DNA of 64,000 bases. It comes from an uncultured Kiritimatiellota bacterium (lineage in GTDB: Bacteria > Verrucomicrobiota > Kiritimatiellia > RFP12 > UBA1067). The notes under the pieces are model-generated. The model saw only the letters and a program-made list of their open reading frames with translations. It ran no database searches and had not been told where the DNA came from. The translations under genes and the position numbers were made by a program. The stretch lies in the NCBI GenBank assembly GCA_934635045.1, contig CAKTZA010000001.1:1-64000 (forward strand). The letters run 5' to 3'. This document shows positions 17,509-27,255 of this stretch, one piece after another (position 1 is the stretch's first letter; each line of letters opens with the position of its first letter).

Positions 17509-18831
17509 TCACTCGACGAGCGTATAGGCAAGCCGGAAGCCCGCATACCGATCCGCCCCGTCTGCCCACGGGGAGCCGCTTCCGCCGCGATAGCCGCTTG
17601 TGCAGTCGCGGGGATCGCTCTTGTAGCTCCCGCCGCGGAAGACGTAATGCGTCGTTGCGGCATCGGCCGCCCCCGCCACCGGACCCTTCGGGTCGATGTA
17701 GCACTTGGTCGCATCACTGTAGGAATCCATTCCGTTCCAATTGCGATGATCACGGCAGGCTTCCTTGACGTTGCCGTGCATGTCGTAGAATCCCCAAGCG
17801 TTCGGCCTGTAGCTGCCGACGCGCACGGATGCGCCCAGCCCGCTGCCCTTGTAGTTCCCGTACCGGTCGAGATGGGCGTTCGTCGTCTCTTCCGCCGCGC
17901 CGAGGCTGCCGCCGTCGCAGAACTCGGTCGGGCTGCCCGCGCGGCAGGCGAACTCCCACTGCGCCTCGGTCGGCAGGAAGAGGTAGACGCCCAGCCCCGT
18001 CCGGGCGCGGGCCTTGGCGAGGATTTCGTTGTCCGAAGCGTTGGCCGCGTAGTCGTTCGCCACAGTTCCGTCGGGGAAGGGAATCATGCTGCCGCCGCAG
18101 AGGCTCTCCACGGGGAAGCCCGAATTGCCGCCCTCCTTCACCTCCCACGGCCGCGTGTCGTCCGCATCCGTCGGCACCGTTCCCCTGAACAGGGCAACCT
18201 GGTGGCGCGTCGTCTCGAAGACGCCGAGATAGTAGTCCTCGGTAAAGCCGACGAGGTGTGGCGTGTCATAGTACGAGAGATAGGCGCGCTGGCCTTTCGG
18301 CGTCCCCATCAGGAACGTCTGCCCCTTCGCGTGGACTTTCCGCATGACGTACAGGTGCGTTCGGTAGGCATCGGAGTCGATGCCGCCCGGCAGCTGCGAG
18401 ACGTCGTCGTAGTAGAACCGCGCGCCGTTGACGAGGTTGCAGACCATGTAGTCCGGCGGCGTGTTCGTCGCAACGGCCTTCACGACGGCGCGTACGCGAT
18501 TGGGGTCGGTGACGGTGTGCCCGGCCCACGCCTTCTGCGGCGCCCAGTGCATCTGGCGGGCCGCGCCCGGCTGCACGAGCCGGAAGGCGTCGCCCGTGAC
18601 GTGGGTCACGTTCGAGAGGCCGATCGAGGCCCAGCGCGTCACGCCCGCCGCGTCCACGCCGTTCGTCTCGATGTCCAGCGTCACGATGCCGGGCGCGCCC
18701 GACAGCGCGTAGGTGATCGTCACCTTGCGCGTGCCTTCCGGCTGGACGAGCGTGACGTCCGACACGACCGGCGGCTCCATGGCGAATGCGCCGCCGCACA
18801 GGGCCGCGCCAACGATTGCGAGTGCTTTCAT
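17509..18831 (-). CDS. Secreted SUMF1/FGE-like domain protein
   Basis: A 440-aa paralog of the next gene: signal peptide (MKALAIVGAALCGGAFA), beta-sandwich (VVSDVTLVQPEGTRKVTITY), then SUMF1 domain with HLVGFTEDYYLGVFETT, LPTEAQWEFACRAG, NAWGFYDMHGNVKEAC, FRGGSYKSDPRDC and YAGFRLAYT. Again only a single cysteine is seen in the segment that carries two in active enzymes. Its start overlaps the stop of the upstream GH42-like gene by 4 nt (ATGA), showing translational coupling. It may act with that hydrolase at the cell surface. Confidence 0.86.
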   Translation of the reverse strand: MKALAIVGAALCGGAFAMEPPVVSDVTLVQPEGTRKVTITYALSGAPGIVTLDIETNGVDAAGVTRWASIGLSNVTHVTGDAFRLVQPGAARQMHWAPQKAWAGHTVTDPNRVRAVVKAVATNTPPDYMVCNLVNGARFYYDDVSQLPGGIDSDAYRTHLYVMRKVHAKGQTFLMGTPKGQRAYLSYYDTPHLVGFTEDYYLGVFETTRHQVALFRGTVPTDADDTRPWEVKEGGNSGFPVESLCGGSMIPFPDGTVANDYAANASDNEILAKARARTGLGVYLFLPTEAQWEFACRAGSPTEFCDGGSLGAAEETTNAHLDRYGNYKGSGLGASVRVGSYRPNAWGFYDMHGNVKEACRDHRNWNGMDSYSDATKCYIDPKGPVAGAADAATTHYVFRGGSYKSDPRDCTSGYRGGSGSPWADGADRYAGFRLAYTLVE

Positions 18832-21800
18832 TGCTCTCCTCTCTTTTCGTTTTCAGTTTCGTTCGTGGTTACGGTAAATGTCCCCTCGGCGACGGAGCCG
18901 CCGACGAAATCCTGCGCGCGCACCCGCCAGGTGCCCGCCCGGTCGTTGAGCGCGAGCTGGAACGTCCGCGTGCCGCGTCCGTCCATGCAAGGCACGACGC
19001 GCGAATAGAGCGGATGCCGCGCGCCCGTCGGATCGGTCACGGTCACGTCCACGGGGCTGAACCGCAGACCCGGCAACGCGAACGTGACGGCGACCGCCTC
19101 GCCGCGGCGGACGGTTTCGGGCAGATGGAGTTCGAGACGGCCCGCCACCTCCGGCAGGATGGCATAGAACGCGGCTTCGGCCTTGCCCAGCTTCACCTCG
19201 AACGAGGGCACGCAGCCGAGCGACCGCGCGCGGCGCATGTCGTGGATATGGCGCGGCCCCGGCAGCGAAACGTTGACCGTCGTCACGTCCGGGCCCTTTG
19301 CGTAGGTCTCGCGCACGAATCCGAGATACCGATCCCGCCCGCCGTCCGCCGGATGGTAGACGAACGCGCGCACGCCCTGGCCGGGCGTCTCCGAAAGGAC
19401 GATCTCGCGCGGCGGCAGCTTCGCCCCGACCTGCGCCATGAGGGACGCGACGGTCGCGCCGGCGAGGTCGAACGCGACAAGCCCGTCGAGTCCGCCGCGC
19501 GGCCGGAGCGTGCAATGCTCGTTCATGACGTTCGAGAGCGCGTCGCCCAGGACGAGCCCGCCGCGCCGGGCGAACGCGGCGATCTCCGCCGCCTCGCGAT
19601 CCGAGAGCGCGGCGGACTGCGGCAGCGCCAGGATCTTCGGACACCCCTTCTCACGCAGGACGCCCCGCTCGATCTCGCCGTAGGCCACGAAGCGGTACGG
19701 GACATGCGCGTCGTCCAGCAGCTTGCACCAGCGCGACCGCGCGGAGAGGAACGCCTCGGAACGTCCTTCGATGGCCGCTGCGTGGATCGACGCCTGGGAA
19801 TAGTGAATCAGCGCCTGCGGCACTTCGCGCACCCGGCGCAGCAGCATCCCGCCGCCGCGCCGCAGGTCGGCCACCGCCGCCTGGAGGTCGGTGACGGCCT
19901 TCGGCAGCGTGTAGTCGGGGTCGAGGAAGTTCATGCCGTCGTAGAACGAGACGCCGAAGTTCCGGAAGCGGAACGCATCGAACCAGGCGCGCCGCCCGAC
20001 GTCGGGTCCCGTCGCGCCGTAGCCGTACCAGGGCTTGATCAGCGGCGTCCCGAACGAGCGCATGATCTCGGCGAGGTTGTCGCTGTCGTAGGCGGCGGCG
20101 ATGTCGATCACGTCGGCCAGCAGCCACATGTCCATGCCCGTGTAGCCGTTCGGCGGCTGAGTGCCGCTCATGTCGAGCCGCACGCCCGGCGCCTCCTCGG
20201 AGATGATCCGCTTCACGGACGCGAAATAGCCGCAGTAGGAGATCTCCATGTAGCGGCGGTGGTCGGCCCAGGCCGCGTAGGCCCGGTCGCCCTTGTGCCG
20301 CTCGCGGGCCTCGGCCGTCGTCAGCGGCACGACGTCGCGCCAGTCACGGAATTCGCTGCGCCACTCGGCGTTGAGGCGGTCAAGCGAGCCGCCGTACTGC
20401 CCCTTGAGCCAGTCGCGGAACGCCGCCAGCGTCCGGTCGCAGAAGCAGAAGTCGAACGGAATCGACCACAGCGTGAGCGAGTTCTCGTCACCCGCGTCCA
20501 GCGAAGCGGGCGCAAAGCGGTTGAACGCGCGCGTCAGGCTCCGGACGCGCGCGGCGTCGTTCGTGCGCCAGGCCGGGTCGTCGAAACAGGGCTTGCGGCA
20601 GAGGTACGCGCGGTCGCCCGTCTTCGCGTACGGCTCGGCAAAGCCCTTCAGGAAGTTGCCGAGATGCGTGCCGGCGACGGGGAAGTCCGTGCCGAAGCCG
20701 GCCTTGGCCGTCTCGCGGAAGAGGCGGCAGGTCTCCGTGTGCCAGAAGCGGATCTCGTTGACGCCGCCGTCGTGGTAGCGCTGCAGGCGAAGCGGCGAGA
20801 GATAGCGGCGAAGCCCGTAGCGCTGGGCCATCTCGCCAATGGCGAACGGCAGGCATGGCTCCTCCGGCGGCGGTCGCGGCGCGAAGACGTCGCACCGGCG
20901 GCGGTCGTGCACGACGCCGCCCCGCGAAACCGTCGCCTCCACCGTGAAGATTCCCGTCGGATTCTCCTGCGGCTTGAGGACGAAGTCTCCCGCCGCGTCG
21001 GGAACGGCCGTCGCCAGCAGGCGCCCGCCGCCGTCGAAGAGGCGGACGGCCGCCTCGCCCGTGCCGCGCACCATGCCGACGACCGCCCCGCCCTTCCAGT
21101 CGGCGTCCAGCGCCTGCACGGCCAGCCCCGTCTCGACGCGACAGACGGCGTGCGCCCAGTCCAGCGTCGCGCCCTTCGCGTCGAGGAGGACGAGGTCGCA
21201 GATGTTCAGCCCCGGGCCGAGCGGGCCCACGTCCAGCGCCAGCGCTTCCTGCGCCGCGCCAAGCTCCGCCGTGCGCTCCCGCTGCGTCCGCGACGGGACG
21301 TTCCTCGTCATCACGCGCGCCCGCACGGCGCCGCCGCCCGTCCGCCGCGCCGTGAGCCGTCCCTCGGACGAGAGCGCGACGTCGGACAGCCGGCAGCCGG
21401 ACGACAGCCCCGCCGCCCAGAGGACGGCCCGCCCGATCGCGCCGAGCGAATAGTCCGCATAGCGGAAGTCCGGCTCTTCCGTCGCGTCGTCGAGATACGG
21501 CGTCAGTCCGCCGCCGCGCGCATCGTAGCGGAAGACGACGCTGCGGTTGCCCAGTTCCGAAACGCCCGCGACGGACACCGCCGCCTTCCCGGCCGTCGAG
21601 CGGTGCGGGATGAGGTCTTTCGGCAAGCCGCGCAGCGGATCGTCCGCCGCCGAGGGCGCGGCGACCGACAGCGCGGCCGCGAGGTCGTCCGGGAAGCGCG
21701 CGTCGATCGCGACGAGACCCATGCCGCGCTTGAGCCGATCGGCGATCCGCGCACGGTTCGCCGCATCGACCTTCGCCATCAAGTCACCGCAGGCGACCAG

Positions 21801-23702
21801 CACCTGCGGGTTCTTCGCGAGTTCCCCCTTCAGCGACAGGTTCATGTCCTCGTATGTGAAGCTGTTGTAGCGCGCGCTCATGCCCCAGCTCAATTCCGTC
21901 GTGCTGGAGGCGATGCGCACGGCCAGCGGACGCAGGTCTACGCGCTCCTTGAGCTCGACCGCCTCGCGCAGATGGCGCAAGTCCGTGAGGAAGAGGACGG
22001 TCGGCCGGCCGCCGGCGAAGGGACGAGCCCAGGCCGTGTGCGGCGAAACGACCGCATCCGAGAGCGTCAGCGCGAACGGCTTCATCTCGGCGGGCACGGC
22101 CTTTTTGCGCTTTGGGGCGAAGCGCAAGCCCGCGGCAAAGGCGCGGTCGGCCTCGTAGGCCTCGACGCCGCCGACGGAAGCCGCGACGCGGAGGGCCTTC
22201 AGCCCCGCCGCCGACGGTGCCATGCGCCGCGTTTCGACCGCGTCCGGCGTCAAGGCCCACACGTCCGTCTGGATGCCCTTCTGACCCGCAACGCCAACCG
22301 TGCGGACAGACACGTCGGCCAGCCGCCGCGCGGCGGAGGCGACCGCCATGCCACAGCCTCCGGCAAGACCACGCCCGCTGGCGATTCCGTTCTCCGCGCC
22401 GTCGGGGACGCCGATGCCGCGCACCGGATAGAGGCGGAAATCCGTCTCGAATGTGCCGCCCGCCGGAATCTTGACGGGCACGAACCACCATTCCACCGTG
22501 CGGTTGTCGTCCCCGCCCAGCCACAGGTAATTGCCGGCCAGACGGGAATAGTCGAGTTCGCAGACCATCGACGCGCCCGTCTTCTCGCAGCCGGCCGCGA
22601 CCCAGCCCGCGACGGCATTGGTGACGACAACCTCGTGTCCGCGCGACGGATACTGCCGGACGCCCGTCGGCGTCGGCAGGTAGTACGTCTGCCCATCGAC
22701 GCCGCGCAGCGTCCAGGCCAGGCGGAAGTACGGCTCGATCACCGAATCCGCCATCGCCTCGGGGAGATTGCGGTAGACGTAGCGGACGGAAAGGGCGGAC
22801 GACAGGCGCTCCAGCCGGAAGGACTTGGCCACCTCCAGGAACGGATAGCCGGGCGGTGCCAGCAGACGAAGCCGCAGTTCGACGGCATCCGCCGACTCCT
22901 CGACGACCTCCGCCTCGTATGGCCGCTTGAACGTGTTGCCGCCGACGCGCAGGCGGTCTGTGAACAGGCGGGCCTCGGGATGCGTCGCGCCCGCGAAGTT
23001 CTCGCCCGTGGCCTTGACGAGGAGTTCCCGGCACGTGCCGCCGAGGGCCGGCTCGAAGACCGCGCGCAGATAGGCATTCTCCAGCGTGACGAGTCCGTCC
23101 TTGCTGCGGACTGCGCAGCCCGCGAGGTCTTGCCGCGGCGGCGGCAGTTCGCGGAAGACAAACCCGTCGAACCAGGCCGTGCCGGCCCGGCGCGACCGGG
23201 CGTACAGCGTGACGCGGCGAATCGGGCGGATGGGCCGGAATTCCTGGACGATCCGCTGCCAGTCGTGCGTACCGCCGTCGAAGCAGGCGCGCGGCGCGGC
23301 CCAGGCCTCCGAGCCGTCCGCATACGTGACGCGCAGTTCGAGGCCGAAGAGCGCGTGCCGAAGTTCCGCCTCCTCGGAGAGGTCCTTCGTCTTGACCGAG
23401 CAGCCGTAGACGAACGGCGACGGCTCAGGCTGGTTGAGTTCGACGATGCAATGTGCGAGGGCCTGTCCCTGCCCGACCTCCTCGTTGGCGGCGCGTTCGA
23501 AGCGGAGGCTTCCGCCGATGCCGTCGCAGCTGACGGTCGCGTCATACGCGCACTGCCAAAGCGTCCACCCATTCGCGTTGCCGTCAAACGACGGATTCGG
23601 CAGGGATGCCGCCGAGGCGCCGAATGCCACGGCGGCGAAGGCGAGCGCCCACGCGCCCCTGATGCGGCCGAACGGCCCTTTAGACTTCATCTGATCGATC
23701 AT
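18828..23702 (-). CDS. Very large secreted GH42-like glycoside hydrolase
   Basis: A 1624-aa secreted protein. After a signal peptide (residues ~10-32) comes a galactose-binding-like module (LPNPSFDGNANGWTLWQ, to about 190), a long beta-rich region (about 200-480), a Rossmann-like segment, and near 970-1250 a TIM barrel with the GH42-like stretch FCFCDRTLAAFRDWLKGQYGG and LDRLNAEW. A GH42-type trimerisation-like domain follows (FLSARSRWCKLLDDAHVPYR, KILALPQSAALSD). The usual NE acid/base motif is replaced by GDENSL, so activity is uncertain. The start MIDQMKSKG lies 9 nt from a TATAAT box. First gene of an operon with two SUMF1 proteins. Confidence 0.8.
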   Translation of the reverse strand: MIDQMKSKGPFGRIRGAWALAFAAVAFGASAASLPNPSFDGNANGWTLWQCAYDATVSCDGIGGSLRFERAANEEVGQGQALAHCIVELNQPEPSPFVYGCSVKTKDLSEEAELRHALFGLELRVTYADGSEAWAAPRACFDGGTHDWQRIVQEFRPIRPIRRVTLYARSRRAGTAWFDGFVFRELPPPRQDLAGCAVRSKDGLVTLENAYLRAVFEPALGGTCRELLVKATGENFAGATHPEARLFTDRLRVGGNTFKRPYEAEVVEESADAVELRLRLLAPPGYPFLEVAKSFRLERLSSALSVRYVYRNLPEAMADSVIEPYFRLAWTLRGVDGQTYYLPTPTGVRQYPSRGHEVVVTNAVAGWVAAGCEKTGASMVCELDYSRLAGNYLWLGGDDNRTVEWWFVPVKIPAGGTFETDFRLYPVRGIGVPDGAENGIASGRGLAGGCGMAVASAARRLADVSVRTVGVAGQKGIQTDVWALTPDAVETRRMAPSAAGLKALRVAASVGGVEAYEADRAFAAGLRFAPKRKKAVPAEMKPFALTLSDAVVSPHTAWARPFAGGRPTVLFLTDLRHLREAVELKERVDLRPLAVRIASSTTELSWGMSARYNSFTYEDMNLSLKGELAKNPQVLVACGDLMAKVDAANRARIADRLKRGMGLVAIDARFPDDLAAALSVAAPSAADDPLRGLPKDLIPHRSTAGKAAVSVAGVSELGNRSVVFRYDARGGGLTPYLDDATEEPDFRYADYSLGAIGRAVLWAAGLSSGCRLSDVALSSEGRLTARRTGGGAVRARVMTRNVPSRTQRERTAELGAAQEALALDVGPLGPGLNICDLVLLDAKGATLDWAHAVCRVETGLAVQALDADWKGGAVVGMVRGTGEAAVRLFDGGGRLLATAVPDAAGDFVLKPQENPTGIFTVEATVSRGGVVHDRRRCDVFAPRPPPEEPCLPFAIGEMAQRYGLRRYLSPLRLQRYHDGGVNEIRFWHTETCRLFRETAKAGFGTDFPVAGTHLGNFLKGFAEPYAKTGDRAYLCRKPCFDDPAWRTNDAARVRSLTRAFNRFAPASLDAGDENSLTLWSIPFDFCFCDRTLAAFRDWLKGQYGGSLDRLNAEWRSEFRDWRDVVPLTTAEARERHKGDRAYAAWADHRRYMEISYCGYFASVKRIISEEAPGVRLDMSGTQPPNGYTGMDMWLLADVIDIAAAYDSDNLAEIMRSFGTPLIKPWYGYGATGPDVGRRAWFDAFRFRNFGVSFYDGMNFLDPDYTLPKAVTDLQAAVADLRRGGGMLLRRVREVPQALIHYSQASIHAAAIEGRSEAFLSARSRWCKLLDDAHVPYRFVAYGEIERGVLREKGCPKILALPQSAALSDREAAEIAAFARRGGLVLGDALSNVMNEHCTLRPRGGLDGLVAFDLAGATVASLMAQVGAKLPPREIVLSETPGQGVRAFVYHPADGGRDRYLGFVRETYAKGPDVTTVNVSLPGPRHIHDMRRARSLGCVPSFEVKLGKAEAAFYAILPEVAGRLELHLPETVRRGEAVAVTFALPGLRFSPVDVTVTDPTGARHPLYSRVVPCMDGRGTRTFQLALNDRAGTWRVRAQDFVGGSVAEGTFTVTTNETENEKRGEQ

Positions 23703-23711
23703 GACGCCCGC

Positions 23712-23717
23712 ATTATA
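23712..23717 (-). promoter_or_regulatory. Extended -10 of the GH42-like operon (leaderless)
   Basis: Minus strand TTTGGTATAATGCGGGCGTC then ATG at 23702, a gap of 9 nt. If the second ATG (MKSKG, 12 nt further) is used, a very short leader results. Confidence 0.7.
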
Positions 23718-23771
23718 CCAAATTTCTCCTTGGCCTCGCAGAAATTGGGGGTGCATTGTGCACGTCCGCAA

Positions 23772-24419
23772 TCAGTCGGCCTCGCGCAGCGCCGAGAGGA
23801 TCGCCTCCGGCGTGATCGGCTGGCCCTTCGCGCGCAGGACGACGAGGCGCGTGATGAGCGCCGACTCGAAATCCGAGAGGCACACGCCGTCCTTGCGGTC
23901 TTGCAAGATGCGCAGGAGGTCGTTCGCCGTCAGCTTCTCCCGCGCGACCTCCTTCTGCGGCACGAAGAGATCCGTGAACCGCAGCGCGAGCGCCGTCAGC
24001 GGCGAGAGGAGCCGCGCCATGACCTCGTAGGCGCCCGCGAGCCGGAGGATGCGCCGGAGCGGACGCGCCGCGCAGAGGAGCTTCGGCATGAACTCGGACG
24101 TGTAGAGCACCGTGAACGCCGCGAGGAAGCTCCAGACCGCGCGCCCCGTCGCGCTCTCGCCGAAGAGCCGCACCGACAGCGCCGCCGTCGCCGCCGAGTA
24201 GGTGACGTTCGCGAGGTTGTTGCCGATGAGGATCGTCGTCGTCGTGCGGCCCATGTCCTGCAAGGCGCGCTGAACCTTCTTCGCCTTGCGTCCGCCCTCG
24301 TGCGCGAGGTGCAGGATGCGCTCGCGGCTCACCGAGAGGAAGCCCGTCTCCGCGCCCGAACAGAACGCCGACCATGCGAGCGCGAGCAGCGCAACCAGAA
24401 TCAGCAGGAACACCGTCAT
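23772..24419 (-). CDS. DUF21/CNNM-domain membrane protein (CorC/HlyC-like, no CBS)
   Basis: A 215-aa membrane protein with a DUF21-type N-terminal transmembrane domain: MTVFLLILVALLALAW, then SGAETGFLSVSRERILHLA and TTILIGNNLANVTYSAA. The CBS pair and C-terminal CorC domain of the family are missing; the cytoplasmic tail is short (about 150-215). Its ATG overlaps the stop of the larger paralog (24416-25678) by 4 nt, so the two probably form a pair. Family members are linked to Mg2+/Co2+ export or membrane ion homeostasis. Confidence 0.85.
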   Translation of the reverse strand: MTVFLLILVALLALAWSAFCSGAETGFLSVSRERILHLAHEGGRKAKKVQRALQDMGRTTTTILIGNNLANVTYSAATAALSVRLFGESATGRAVWSFLAAFTVLYTSEFMPKLLCAARPLRRILRLAGAYEVMARLLSPLTALALRFTDLFVPQKEVAREKLTANDLLRILQDRKDGVCLSDFESALITRLVVLRAKGQPITPEAILSALREAD

Positions 24420-25678
24420 GCGTCGTCCTCCTCCGTCCGTTCGACGGCCTCGTCGGTTTCCGCGAGAATCGCCGCATCGTCGTCTTCCGTCTCGCGTGCA
24501 AGGACTTCGAGCCGCACGAGCGTGACGCGGCGGTGGCGGCGCTTGAGGACGGTCGCGCGACAGCCGTCCGCCTCGATCTCCTGCCCGACGTGCGGGATGC
24601 GCTCGGCGTGGAACTGCACCCAGCCGGAAAGCCGGTCGGCGTCCTCCGCCTCCAGCTCGACATCGAGCGCGCGGTTGATCTCGTCCAGTGACGCGCGTGC
24701 GTCGATCTCCCAGACGTTCGGGCCCTTCTGCACGATCTGCGGCTCCTCGTTCGCCGAGCTGCCGAAGACGCCGGGGCCGACGATGAGCTCCAGGATGTCG
24801 TTCGGCGTGATGATGCCGGCCGTGCCGCCGTACTCGTCCAAGACAACCGCGAGCGGCTTGCGGCTCTTCGCGAACGTGACGAGCAGGTCGTCGAGCGTGA
24901 CGGTCTCGGGCACGAAAAGCGCATCCTCGACCGCGCCCGTCTCGCGCACGAGCACGCCCTCGATTGCGTCGGGCGTCCGCCGATAGACGGGCAGGTAGTG
25001 GTGCTTCGCCGTGCGGGCGAACGCCGCACGTTCAGCCTCGCCGCCGCGCGTCAGGTCGAAGCCCTCGATGTCCACGCGCGGCGTCATCTCGTCATTCGCG
25101 GAAAGCTCGGAAAGCCGCAGCACGCCCTCGACCATCTCGGAATCCTTGGCTGACACCTCGCCGCGCTCGACGGCCGACTCCAGGACGGAAATCAGCTCCT
25201 CGTCCGACAGGGCGCGGCGTTCGCGTTCGAGCGCCGGGCCGAACGCGCGCGACGTGAAGCGCAGCACGACGTTGAACGGCGTGAGGACCCGACGCCAGAA
25301 CCCGAGCAGCACGGCATAGGTCGGCGCGAGCGATTCAGCGAACTTGAGCGCGAGCCGCTTCGGCGTGATTTCGCCGAAGACGAGCAGGAGCACCGTCATC
25401 GTCGGAACGGCGAGCCACGCCGAGCCGGGGATCCAGCGCGCAAAAAGCCGGTAGCCGAGCGTCGCGATCGCGAAGTTGACGAACGTGTTGCCGACAAGGA
25501 GCGTCGAGAAGAGGATCGCCTTGTCGGCGAGCGCCCCGGCGATCAGGCGGTCAGCCTGCGCGCTCCGCGCCTTGATCCGCGCGCGCTGCGCGCCCGTCAG
25601 GGAGAACAGGACGGTCTCGGCGCTCGAAAAGAACGCCGAGAGGGCCAAGAGGACAACGAGAAGGAGAATCATCGGCAA
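24416..25678 (-). CDS. CorC/HlyC family ion transporter (DUF21-CBS-CorC)
   Basis: A 420-aa protein of normal family length: DUF21 membrane domain (residues 1-180; ALSAFFSSAETVLFSLT), CBS pair (about 195-320; DEMTPRVDIEGFDL and LAVVLDEYGGTAGIITPNDI), and a C-terminal CorC_HlyC domain (about 335-410). Inferred role in divalent cation efflux at the inner membrane. Upstream, between it and pssA, are two copies of TGCACATTTTTG. Confidence 0.92.
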   Translation of the reverse strand: MPMILLLVVLLALSAFFSSAETVLFSLTGAQRARIKARSAQADRLIAGALADKAILFSTLLVGNTFVNFAIATLGYRLFARWIPGSAWLAVPTMTVLLLVFGEITPKRLALKFAESLAPTYAVLLGFWRRVLTPFNVVLRFTSRAFGPALERERRALSDEELISVLESAVERGEVSAKDSEMVEGVLRLSELSANDEMTPRVDIEGFDLTRGGEAERAAFARTAKHHYLPVYRRTPDAIEGVLVRETGAVEDALFVPETVTLDDLLVTFAKSRKPLAVVLDEYGGTAGIITPNDILELIVGPGVFGSSANEEPQIVQKGPNVWEIDARASLDEINRALDVELEAEDADRLSGWVQFHAERIPHVGQEIEADGCRATVLKRRHRRVTLVRLEVLARETEDDDAAILAETDEAVERTEEDDA

Positions 25679-25690
25679 TCAACGGTCGCT

Positions 25691-25735
25691 TGCACATTTT
25701 TGACGAGAATCAACCCCGTATCGTGCACATTTTTG
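25691..25735. repeat. Direct repeat TGCACATTTTTG x2, 33 bp apart
   Basis: Exact 12-bp copies at 25691-25702 and 25724-25735, three helical turns apart, filling the 59-bp gap between the pssA stop and the CorC-type start. They could be operator half-sites for the CorC pair. Confidence 0.6.
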
Positions 25736-25737
25736 CC

Positions 25738-26616
25738 TCACCGAAGCACCTCTTCAGCACCCGCCGCATCCCGTTCGTACCGTTCGCGGACGCGCAGGAA
25801 GAGCCAGCCCGTCACGGGCACCGTAAAGATGTAGAGGATGCCGAGCGAGCCGATCGCGAGCCAGAAGTTCGAGACGAGGAACGCGACCAGCAGGAGAAGC
25901 CCCGCGAGGACAAGCGGCAGGTGCCGCTTGGAGACGTGCAGGTGCTTGAGCGAGATCGTCGGCAGGCGCGAGGCCATGAGCGACCCGACGAAGAGCAGCA
26001 TGAAGACGCCCGTCCACGGGTTCTGCAGCACCGTCGCCAACGACGGGGACAGGCCCTTCGCGTCGAGCGCGAGCGAGAGGATCGCCGGCGAGAGCAGCAT
26101 CCAGCAGCCGCCCGGCGCGGGCACGCCCGTGAAGAAGTGCGTCCAGTACGGCGCGGTCTCCTGCTCCAGCATCGTGTTGAAGCGCGCGAGCCGGAAGCAG
26201 TCGCACATCGCGTAGTAGAGCGCGCAGCCGAGCACGATGCGGATGAACGGCCGCGCGACGACCGAGCCGTCCGCCAGCGTGTGGTCTGGCCCGCCCGTCA
26301 TCCAGAAGTACATGAACATCGCCGGCGCGACACCGAAGTTCACGAAGTCGGCGAGCGAGTCGAGCTCCGCGCCCAGCTTGGAGCTCGCGTTCAGGAGCCG
26401 CGCGATCCGCCCGTCCATCCCGTCGCAGATGCAGGCGACGAGCAGTGCCCACAGGGCCGGCAGGAACCGGCCCTCGGACGACAGCGAGATCGACGTGATG
26501 CCCGCACACGCCGCGAGCGACGTCACGAGATTCGGGACGATCGCGCGCAACGGCACACGATCGTGCCGCGCCTCGCGCGGACGACGCCGACGACCTCTCA
26601 AGCGGAAACGGCTCAT
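25738..26616 (-). CDS. pssA: CDP-diacylglycerol-serine O-phosphatidyltransferase
   Basis: A 292-aa integral membrane enzyme making phosphatidylserine, the precursor of phosphatidylethanolamine. The CDP-alcohol phosphotransferase motif is clear: DGMDGRIARLL, then GAELDSLADFVNFG (pattern DG-x2-AR-x8-G-x3-D-x3-D). About seven hydrophobic segments. I chose ATG 26616 (MSRFRLRG), 5 nt after the infC stop; an upstream frame extension overlaps infC and is not real. It forms an operon with infC. Confidence 0.92.
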   Translation of the reverse strand: MSRFRLRGRRRRPREARHDRVPLRAIVPNLVTSLAACAGITSISLSSEGRFLPALWALLVACICDGMDGRIARLLNASSKLGAELDSLADFVNFGVAPAMFMYFWMTGGPDHTLADGSVVARPFIRIVLGCALYYAMCDCFRLARFNTMLEQETAPYWTHFFTGVPAPGGCWMLLSPAILSLALDAKGLSPSLATVLQNPWTGVFMLLFVGSLMASRLPTISLKHLHVSKRHLPLVLAGLLLLVAFLVSNFWLAIGSLGILYIFTVPVTGWLFLRVRERYERDAAGAEEVLR

Positions 26617-26621
26617 GGCAC

Positions 26622-27209
<588 letters not shown>

Positions 27210-27210
27210 A

Positions 27211-27220
27211 ACCCACCTCT
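27211..27220 (-). promoter_or_regulatory. Ribosome binding site that fixes the infC AUC start
   Basis: Minus strand AGAGGTGGGTT precedes ATC by 3 nt after the GGTGG core. No ATG, GTG or TTG start in frame has a comparable site. Confidence 0.7.
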
Positions 27221-27243
27221 TTTATTTGGTTAATGGTTCGTGT

Positions 27244-27249
27244 ATTCTA
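27244..27249 (-). promoter_or_regulatory. infC promoter
   Basis: Minus strand TGTGGTAGAATACACG: TAGAAT with TGG upstream, giving a leader of about 28 nt. Confidence 0.6.
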
Positions 27250-27255
27250 CCACAT

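Noticed and set aside
16004..18831. Formylglycine-generating enzyme function (sulfatase maturation)
   Set aside because: Only one of two required cysteines is seen and no sulfatase lies in the window; annotated as SUMF1-like only.
18786..24986. A 2066-codon open frame on the plus strand
   Set aside because: It is antisense to the GH42-like, SUMF1 and CorC genes, is Arg/Ala-rich with no domain, and arises from high GC content. The same applies to many other long antisense frames.
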